Source: Nitrospinaceae bacterium
Lineage (GTDB): Bacteria > Nitrospinota > Nitrospinia > Nitrospinales > VA-1
Direction: 5' to 3'
NCBI GenBank assembly: GCA_029261435.1
Contig: JAJDBI010000124.1
Span: 1-5,734 of the forward strand
Length of the DNA stretch: 5,734 bases
In this document: positions 1 through 4,492 of the stretch, piece by piece
Layout: the number at the start of each line of letters is the position of its first letter
Position numbering within the stretch: position 1 is the first letter of the stretch
Notes under the pieces: model-generated
Databases searched by the model: none
The model's input: the letters and a program-made list of their open reading frames with translations, nothing else
What the model was told of the DNA's origin: nothing
Position numbers and translations under genes: made by a program

Positions 1-50
1 GTCGCCTCTGCCGCTTCAAGTTCTTCTAGTATGTCCTCGTCTTCTGCCAT
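1..50 (-). CDS. 5' end of an unidentified leftward gene, acidic N-terminus (partial)
   Basis: Read on the minus strand, an ATG at 50-48 opens a frame that runs off the window after 16 full codons: MAEDEDILEELEAAEA. The start is supported by an AGGAG ribosome-binding site about eight bases upstream (minus-strand AGGAGAGCGACTC-ATG) and by a strong sigma-54-type promoter about 85-100 bases upstream. The visible residues are strongly acidic (nine Asp/Glu of 16) and look like an amphipathic or coiled N-terminus without a signal peptide, so the protein probably starts in the cytoplasm. Sixteen residues are too few to assign a family. Sigma-54 control would fit nitrogen metabolism, flagellar or pilus genes, but this cannot be decided here. 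Confidence 0.6.
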   Translation of the reverse strand, partial: MAEDEDILEELEAAEA

Positions 51-135
51 GAGTCGCTCTCCTGCCCCTTTTGGTCGACAAAAATTAAAAGTTAAACATT
101 AAGAATCAGGGACTTATTCACTTCCCCCCTGTTAA

Positions 136-151
136 AGCAACTTATATGCCA
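136..151 (-). promoter_or_regulatory. Sigma-54 (-24/-12) promoter for the leftward gene
   Basis: The minus strand reads TGGCATATAAGTTGCT, which fits the RpoN consensus TGGCAYRNNNNTTGCW at every defined position. The invariant GG (149-150) and GC (137-138) are separated by exactly ten bases. Transcription would start near base 125, giving a leader of about 75 nt before the ATG at base 50. Such promoters need an AAA+ enhancer-binding protein acting from upstream, i.e. from higher coordinates in this window, where inverted repeats are present. The match is seen directly; activity is inferred. Confidence 0.65.
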
Positions 152-236
152 AACTGAACCACATCATCACAAAAACAATAAAACCATTATTTTAAAAGGA
201 CTTAAAACTTTTCAGCCAAACTCAATCCGCAAAAAT

Positions 237-260
237 CGCCGGAAAAATTCTTCCTGGGCG
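237..260. repeat. Interrupted inverted repeat, possible activator site
   Basis: CGCC+GGAA (237-244) is mirrored by TTCC+TG+GGCG (251-260): an 8-bp dyad with a two-base bulge and a six-base centre. It is not followed by a T-run, so it does not look like a terminator. It lies about 85-110 bases upstream of the leftward sigma-54 promoter, the usual distance for an enhancer-binding protein site. That role is inference. Confidence 0.3.
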
Positions 261-363
261 GTCATATTTTTGACGTAATACCCTGGCTGAACAAAAACCG
301 GCTGCAATCCTCAGAATCAATGCTAAAAAAAATGATGTATTTTATAGCAGTTCCTAGTAGCCT

Positions 364-382
364 CTGCTTGCTAAGCAAGCAG
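364..382. repeat. Perfect 8-bp inverted repeat with 3-base centre
   Basis: CTGCTTGC-TAA-GCAAGCAG is an exact dyad. An extra CTGCT follows at 385-389 and an extra AGCAG precedes at 346-350, so alternative pairings exist. The 8-mer AGCAGTTC occurs at 346-353 and again at 378-385, 32 bases apart, close to three helical turns. No T-tract follows on either strand, which argues against a terminator. An operator or enhancer-binding site in this divergent region is the most natural reading. Confidence 0.45.
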
Positions 383-439
383 TTCTGCTCTACCAGCCAT
401 CCCTCTTATCTTACCTCAACAACCTAAAAACACAAACAT

Positions 440-451
440 AAACAATTGTTT
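440..451. repeat. 12-bp perfect palindrome upstream of amt
   Basis: AAACAATTGTTT is self-complementary. With a two-base offset the dyad extends to ACAT (left) and ATGT (right). It lies about 50 bases upstream of the candidate amt -24 element. It could be an operator, but AT-rich palindromes of this length also arise by chance in such sequence. Confidence 0.25.
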
Positions 452-502
452 TTATGTAAGTTATAAGATTTTTTCTGGCTCCGTGAAACCTGTTTTCCTC
501 TT

Positions 503-518
503 TGGTATAAGAATTGAA
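503..518 (+). promoter_or_regulatory. Candidate sigma-54-like promoter for amt
   Basis: TGGTATAAGAATTGAA follows the RpoN pattern TGG-C-A-Y-R-N4-TTGC-W with two departures: T for C after the GG, and A for C in the -12 element (TTGA for TTGC). GG (504-505) and the -12 G (516) have the correct spacing. Predicted start is near base 528, about 58 nt before the amt ATG. Sigma-54 control is common for ammonium transporter genes. The same bases include TATAAG, a possible sigma-70 -10 element, but no good -35 lies 16-18 bases upstream of it. Confidence 0.4.
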
Positions 519-570
519 AACCTCTCCCTTTAAGAAGGCCAATAATCACCACCCCTATTTTACTTTATTT

Positions 571-575
571 AGGAG
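571..575 (+). promoter_or_regulatory. Ribosome-binding site that fixes the amt start
   Basis: AGGAG lies ten bases before the ATG at 586. The same frame is open further upstream from a TTG at 514, but no Shine-Dalgarno-like sequence precedes that TTG. Starting at 586 also puts a textbook signal peptide at the N-terminus. Confidence 0.75.
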
Positions 576-585
576 ATCGGGTTTT

Positions 586-1872
586 ATGAAAATCAGAATT
601 CAAGCGAGCAGGGTCGCCCTGACTTTTTTATTCATGCTCTTTCCTGTGATCGCCTCGGCTGAGGAAACCAGCCAAATCAGCTACCCGGATACCGCCTGGA
701 TAATGATTTCCTCGGCTCTGGTGATGCTTATGCTTCCTGGCCTCGCACTATTTTACGGTGGCATGGTGCGGCGCAAGAATGTTCTCAGTACCTTGATGCA
801 CAGTTTTATACCGCTCGGAGTCATCACGATACAGTGGGTGCTTTTTGGCTATTCTTTAGCCTTTGGTAACGATATCGGACATTTTGTCGGAGACCTGAGC
901 AAAGTTCTCTTTATAGGGATTGATTATAAAACCCTTTCTGGCACCATCCCGGAATATCTGTTCAGCATGTTTCAGTTGATGTTCGCCATCATCACTGCTG
1001 CTCTTATCAGTGGCGGAATGGCTGAGCGAGTGGATTTTAAAGCTTATATCATCTTCATTTTTATATGGTCGACCGTGGTTTATGATCCCATTTGCCATTG
1101 GGTATGGGGTGGTGGATGGTTGGGCGACATGGGAGCTTTAGATTTTGCAGGGGGTACGGTGGTTCATATCGCTTCAGGAACCGCTGCACTGGCCGCTGCA
1201 ATAGTTCTTAAAAAGCGCCGAGGCTTCCCGGGAAAACTCATGATCCCTCACAGTCTTCCTCTCACCCTTCTGGGAGCTGGTCTTTTATGGTTCGGGTGGT
1301 TCGGCTTTAACGCAGGCAGTGCGCTTGCAGCAGACGAAATGGCAGTTCTGGCATTCACTAACACTCAAATTGCAACAGGAGCTGGACTCATCGGCTGGCT
1401 CGCAGCTGAATTTATCAAAGTGGGAAAAGCCAGCGCCCTGGGTGCCGCATCCGGAATCGTCGCAGGATTAGTCGCCATCACCCCGGCTGCAGGCTTTGTG
1501 GAGCCTCTTTGGGCAATGGTAATAGGCTTTCTCGCTGGATTTATCTGCTTCTACGCTGTAATTGTGAAAATTAAAGTAGGCTATGACGATTCCCTCGATG
1601 TTTTTGGGATTCATGCCGTAGGCGGCGCTTGGGGTGCACTCGCTACAGGTTTGTTCGTCACTATAGGAGGAACAGGCTTATTGGCTGGAAATTTCAACCA
1701 AATTTGGGTCCAGTTAGTGGGCATTTTTGCTGCAGGAGCGTATTCGTTCATTGTCACTTACGTTTTGGTTGTAGTCATTGATAAAACAATCGGGTTCAGG
1801 GTTAATGACGAAGACGAGGAAATGGGGCTGGATACAACTCAACATGGTGAAACCGGATATAATTTGGTATAA
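586..1872 (+). CDS. amt: Ammonium transporter (Amt/AmtB family)
   Basis: Inner-membrane channel that recruits ammonium and conducts it into the cell for assimilation. The 428-residue product begins with a cleavable signal peptide (MKIRIQASRV... ending ASA, cut near residue 25), giving a periplasmic N-terminus as in E. coli AmtB, followed by about eleven hydrophobic segments. Family landmarks are all present: ALFYGGMVRRKN (54-65), gate Phe133 in FQLMF, Trp174 in VWGGG, Asp186 and His194 in DFAGGTVVH, gate Phe241 and Ser245 in GFNAGS, and the second pore His343 in DVFGIH. The C-terminal tail (GFRVNDEDEEMGLD...HGE) is the conserved cytoplasmic segment that contacts GlnK/P-II in AmtB, so P-II gating is likely. 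No glnK gene is adjacent within the window. A porin gene follows on the same strand. Length and motifs indicate an intact gene. The equivalences to E. coli residues are by motif, not by computed alignment. Confidence 0.96.
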   Translation: MKIRIQASRVALTFLFMLFPVIASAEETSQISYPDTAWIMISSALVMLMLPGLALFYGGMVRRKNVLSTLMHSFIPLGVITIQWVLFGYSLAFGNDIGHFVGDLSKVLFIGIDYKTLSGTIPEYLFSMFQLMFAIITAALISGGMAERVDFKAYIIFIFIWSTVVYDPICHWVWGGGWLGDMGALDFAGGTVVHIASGTAALAAAIVLKKRRGFPGKLMIPHSLPLTLLGAGLLWFGWFGFNAGSALAADEMAVLAFTNTQIATGAGLIGWLAAEFIKVGKASALGAASGIVAGLVAITPAAGFVEPLWAMVIGFLAGFICFYAVIVKIKVGYDDSLDVFGIHAVGGAWGALATGLFVTIGGTGLLAGNFNQIWVQLVGIFAAGAYSFIVTYVLVVVIDKTIGFRVNDEDEEMGLDTTQHGETGYNLV

Positions 1873-1880
1873 TTATGGCC
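1865..1880 (+). promoter_or_regulatory. Candidate promoter for the porin gene at the amt 3' end
   Basis: TGGTATAATTATGGCC overlaps the amt stop codon. It has GG (1866-1867) and GC (1878-1879) exactly ten bases apart, the sigma-54 hallmark, but the -12 element is TGGC instead of TTGC. It shares TTTGGTATAA with the site upstream of amt. It also contains a perfect sigma-70 -10 hexamer, TATAAT (1868-1873), with a poor -35 (TGGTGA) 17 bases upstream. Either reading gives a leader of roughly 200 nt before the porin ATG. Confidence 0.3.
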
Positions 1881-2097
1881 TAACTCAATAAATATAAAGT
1901 CATAGTCTTGGAAGCGGGGCAGGCAATTACTACTTATCGCTGGCTTACAGGTTTTTGGCCCGTTTTATACATCCGAGTTATATGAGCAACTCTGATGGAT
2001 AGGAAAGCCAAGGCCAAGCTTGCTAAACAACTAGATAAACTCCCCCAGTTAAAGTGATTCAACTTAAAAGATTGTCCATTAAAGGAGGAAATGGGAA
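1873..2097 (+). other. amt-porin intergenic gap
   Basis: 225 bases with no convincing gene and no intrinsic terminator after amt, so read-through from amt into the porin gene is possible. The only notable elements are the candidate promoter at its left edge and the strong ribosome-binding site at 2083-2088. A 20-codon frame at 1995-2057 has no ribosome-binding site and was not accepted. Confidence 0.5.
2083..2088 (+). promoter_or_regulatory. Strong ribosome-binding site of the porin gene
   Basis: AGGAGG lies nine bases before the ATG at 2098. A nearer ATG at 2091 is out of frame and closes after eight codons, so 2098 is the start. Confidence 0.75.
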
Positions 2098-3219
2098 ATG
2101 AGAAGATTTACCGTTAATTTGTTTGTTTCTATTTATTTGGCTCTTGCATTAACAAGCACAGCCTATGCAAATTCTGCTCTCGAATTATTGAAAGATATTG
2201 AGGTTCATGGGTTTGCAAGTTCCTCCTATTCTTATAATTTCAACAAACCCTCTGACAACCTTAATGATCTCCGCGTTTATGACGACGATGACAACTCATT
2301 CAAATTTGACACAGGGGAACTGGTCTTTAAAAAAGATGCCAGCAATATAGGCGATGTGGGTTTTCGCACAGACTTAACGTTCGGATTCAGTAATCCAAAA
2401 ACAAACAAAGCTACAGGCGCGAATGGTGTTTCTACTGATGATGACTTTGATTTACAGATTGGGTTCGTTCAATACAACGCACCTATTGGCAACGGACTCT
2501 TGATCGACTTTGGTAAATTTGCCACCCATATCGGCGCAGAAGTTATGGACGGATACGATGGGTGGAACTATAACTTTTCCAGATCTTTCCTGTTTAACTT
2601 CGGCCCGTTCACGCATACCGGAGTTCGCATGCAATACGCCGTGAACGACACCATTGGTGTTTTAGCCATGGTCTCTAATGGGCAAGATAACCAAACCGAC
2701 AACAACAGCGCAAAAGGGTTTGGTGGTCAAATTTCCTGGGCTCCAATGGATAACGTAGCTCTTTTCTTTAATTATTTTGGCAGTGCAGAGTCGCAAACAG
2801 GAGACACCAATAACACCGAAGACTTAAGAAATTTTTATGACATTGTTGCCGACATTGGCGTTTGCAAAAACGTGTCTTTAAACCTGAACTTTGTGTACGG
2901 CTCAGAAGATAATGCTAATGGTCGTACCCTTGATGCAGAGTGGTGGGGGTTTTCCGGAATCGTTCGTTATGACGTTAATGAATGGTTCTCTCTCAATTTC
3001 CGAGGCCAGATTTTCGACGACAAAGACGGGTTCCGTACCTCAACGACTCAAAAGTTGACCGCTTTCACGTTCACTCCGGAAGTCAGGATCAATAACAATA
3101 TGGTCGTCCGCGCTGAGTACCGTCATGATGATTCGGATGCAACTCCGTTCACTAACGATAACGGCGTGGGTACGGATACTCAAGACACCGTTGCATTTAA
3201 TGCCTTGTTTTATTTCTAA
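2098..3219 (+). CDS. OmpL-like beta-barrel porin (BBP2 type)
   Basis: Predicted outer-membrane channel of 373 residues. A signal peptide (MRRFTVNLFV..., hydrophobic core 8-20) ends in TAYA with cleavage near residue 24. The mature part alternates polar and hydrophobic residues with aromatic belts typical of beta-strands, for example VHGFASSSYSYNF (36-48), IGFVQYNAPIGNGLLIDFGKF (121-141) and the last strand TVAFNALFYF (364-373). The final residue is Phe, the usual signal for the BAM assembly machinery. The block IGAEVMDGYDGWNYNFSRS (145-163), then HTGVR (173-177), resembles the OmpL-like porin-2 (BBP2) family as I remember it; no search was run. Loops are very acidic (YDDDDN at 61-66, TDDDFD at 113-118), which may favour cations. 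A single Cys (256) is present. It follows amt on the same strand and ends at an intrinsic terminator, suggesting a role in supplying ammonium or another small solute. The substrate is not shown by the sequence. Confidence 0.85.
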   Translation: MRRFTVNLFVSIYLALALTSTAYANSALELLKDIEVHGFASSSYSYNFNKPSDNLNDLRVYDDDDNSFKFDTGELVFKKDASNIGDVGFRTDLTFGFSNPKTNKATGANGVSTDDDFDLQIGFVQYNAPIGNGLLIDFGKFATHIGAEVMDGYDGWNYNFSRSFLFNFGPFTHTGVRMQYAVNDTIGVLAMVSNGQDNQTDNNSAKGFGGQISWAPMDNVALFFNYFGSAESQTGDTNNTEDLRNFYDIVADIGVCKNVSLNLNFVYGSEDNANGRTLDAEWWGFSGIVRYDVNEWFSLNFRGQIFDDKDGFRTSTTQKLTAFTFTPEVRINNNMVVRAEYRHDDSDATPFTNDNGVGTDTQDTVAFNALFYF

Positions 3220-3233
3220 TATCCATGGTGTAT

Positions 3234-3271
3234 AAACCGGGCTCAACTAATGTTGGGCTCGGTTTTCTTTT
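3234..3271 (+). terminator. Rho-independent terminator after the porin gene
   Basis: A stem with left arm AAACCGGGCTCAAC (3234-3247, written with its A-pairs) pairs with 3252-3265 across a TAAT loop. It has 14 pairs including two G-U wobbles, followed by the tract TTTTCTTTT (3263-3271). It starts 15 bases after the porin stop. On the minus strand the stem is followed only by TTTATA, so it may stop the converging leftward transcript less efficiently. Confidence 0.9.
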
Positions 3272-3392
3272 GGAGGAAGTTCCACCAGCCTGCTCTATCT
3301 CTAGAGACCTGCTTTGGCGCGAATGATGATAAAATACTTATGCTTGAAGGCATACAAAAAGAAAAGTTCAACAGAAAGATCTTCTTAGTTTT

Positions 3393-4433
3393 TCATCTCA
3401 GTTTGTCGTGTATATTATCTGCAGTTCGTTGTTGTGTGTCTGTCTGGCTGTCTTCTTCATCCCTCACGGCTTTCATACGGATATAAAGCCGTCTTAAATG
3501 GTTCTCGTATTCTTCTTTTCTCAATCCAGCGTGATCGCGTTCAAAGGGCCGACCCAATAAAAAACCGAGAGTTTCAGTGAAGTCAATCAGCTTGCTATCT
3601 TCCTCAAGCATATCCATACTGTAAAACTCCATGACAGCAATGATCCTCCTTCCGATTAAAACAGGGAACGCAAATCCGGATTTCAGACCATTTCCCAGAG
3701 CTATACGAGCACGGGGAAAATTGGAATCCTTACTTAAATCTTTGATCAATTCAACCTTTTTACTCAGCAGCACTCTCCCTGGCAAACCAACACCAGGACG
3801 AAAATCCATGCTTTCCGTTGTCTCTTTAAACTCTTTAAACAAATCCCAATCTTTGAGGACCCAGAGCTTACTGGAGTTGAGTAAATCTTCACCAGTATGA
3901 CTTATATAAATATGGGCAACAGGCCAGCCTGTAAATTCACAAATCTTTTGCATGGATTGCTTCAGAGCATCTTCCACGGGGTCAGATGAGTTGGACAGAA
4001 TGGCAATCTCTTTAAGCACTTTTGAATAGGTTGTTTCCTCTTGCAAGAGTTCGTATGCCTTTATTATCTTCTCTGACTCCTTCTGTTCTTCAAGAAATCG
4101 TATTTGAGCAAATGCAAATATAGCAACCACCCAGATGATAAAAATGGCCAATAGTCGATTGGTCCAGACGATCCATAGTGCAACACTTCCTTCAGAAATA
4201 TAAAACCCCTCCAAGGTTAAAACCGTTCCTACTATGGCCCCAACAGCAACCATTCTATTGTCTTTGGACATGATACCAATCAAGACTAAAATAGCGTAGG
4301 CCTCACCTATGGACACGCCCAAAGGCAACTGACTGTCAATGAAGGAAATGATCAAAGCGCTGACAATCATCGCAATAGCATAACTGGCGTTATGTTTCAA
4401 AAAAAATGAATTGCCTGAAAAAAGTTTACTCAT
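3393..4433 (-). CDS. Membrane-anchored GAF protein, apparently a truncated HisKA_3-type sensor kinase
   Basis: 346 residues. Four predicted membrane helices (about 17-33, 42-57, 61-78, 85-110) lead into a coiled-coil linker (112-140) and a GAF domain (about 141-298) with typical PGVGLPGRV (213-221) and SGFAFPVLIGRRIIAVMEF (252-270). The C-terminus reads HLRRLYIRMKAVRDEE (312-327), then IHDKLR (341-346). This resembles the DHp start of DesK/NarL-type kinases (AVREEER...IAREIHDEL), with His342 at the phospho-acceptor position. The protein ends four residues after that His: the second DHp helix and the HATPase domain are absent, and no response-regulator or kinase remnant follows. About six extra residues lie between DEE and the H-box, in a repetitive DNA tract. 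The start ATG has only a weak AGG eight bases upstream. It lies 59 bases downstream of the SulP gene on the same strand and may be co-transcribed. It may be a decayed kinase or a ligand-sensing partner. GAF ligand unknown. Confidence 0.85.
   Translation of the reverse strand: MSKLFSGNSFFLKHNASYAIAMIVSALIISFIDSQLPLGVSIGEAYAILVLIGIMSKDNRMVAVGAIVGTVLTLEGFYISEGSVALWIVWTNRLLAIFIIWVVAIFAFAQIRFLEEQKESEKIIKAYELLQEETTYSKVLKEIAILSNSSDPVEDALKQSMQKICEFTGWPVAHIYISHTGEDLLNSSKLWVLKDWDLFKEFKETTESMDFRPGVGLPGRVLLSKKVELIKDLSKDSNFPRARIALGNGLKSGFAFPVLIGRRIIAVMEFYSMDMLEEDSKLIDFTETLGFLLGRPFERDHAGLRKEEYENHLRRLYIRMKAVRDEEDSQTDTQQRTADNIHDKLR
3428..3458 (-). repeat. Short-period low-complexity tract inside the GAF-protein gene
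   Basis: On the plus strand the tract reads as adjoining (GTT)2, (GT)3, CTGT units and (CTT)2. On the coding strand this is GAAGAAGACAGCC followed by AGACAGACACACAACAAC. It encodes residues EEDSQTDTQQ (326-335), between the conserved-looking RDEE and the H-box. Such micro-repeats are typical slippage products and plausibly explain the extra residues there. Confidence 0.5.
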
Positions 4434-4450
4434 AATTAATGCCTATGATT

Positions 4451-4478
4451 TTAATAGTGTTTTTATAAAATAAGTCAC
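4451..4478 (-). promoter_or_regulatory. Weak candidate promoter between the SulP and GAF genes
   Basis: On the minus strand GTGACT (4478-4473) and TATTAA (4456-4451) are 16 bases apart, a loose sigma-70-like match in the AT-rich 59-base spacer. The predicted start would fall only about ten bases before the GAF-protein ATG, leaving little room for a leader. Co-transcription from the SulP promoter outside the window is equally possible. Confidence 0.15.
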
Positions 4479-4492
4479 ATTGCTGCTCATCG

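Larger units (their letters stand above)
51..585. other. Divergent intergenic region between the leftward gene and amt
   Basis: About 535 bases, AT-rich, with no credible coding frame on either strand. It holds a leftward sigma-54 promoter (136-151), an interrupted inverted repeat (237-260), a cluster of alternating AGCAG/CTGCT pentamers with a perfect 8-bp dyad (346-389), a 12-bp palindrome (440-451), a candidate rightward promoter (503-518) and the amt ribosome-binding site (571-575). Its length and density of dyads suit a control region with remote activator sites. No tRNA or riboswitch fold was recognised. Confidence 0.6.

Noticed and set aside
364..382. Transcription terminator at the 8-bp dyad
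   Set aside because: No T-run follows the stem on either strand and no gene ends nearby; both flanking genes point away from it.
514..585. Longer amt frame starting at TTG 514, adding 24 residues
   Set aside because: No ribosome-binding site precedes it, it would bury the signal peptide behind a polar stretch, and the TTG lies within the candidate promoter. ATG 586 has AGGAG at good spacing.
856..1098. 80-codon leftward frame inside amt
   Set aside because: Antisense shadow of a strongly conserved membrane protein, with no ribosome-binding site or family features.
1995..2057. 20-codon basic frame beginning MDRKAKAKLAKQ between amt and the porin
   Set aside because: No Shine-Dalgarno sequence, very short, and no sign of conservation can be judged. 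A Lys-rich peptide of this size is expected by chance in AT-rich DNA.
3243..3392. Continuation of the GAF/kinase protein past its stop codon
   Set aside because: The same frame stays open for 49 codons after the TGA, but the translation (KTKKIFLLNF...) does not resemble the DHp or ATPase sequence that should follow an H-box, and it runs into the terminator. The shifted frames close quickly. Stop-codon readthrough or a simple frameshift is therefore not supported.
3250..3486. 78-codon rightward frame after the porin
   Set aside because: Its start lies in the loop of the intrinsic terminator, it has no ribosome-binding site and its 3' part is antisense to the GAF-protein gene.
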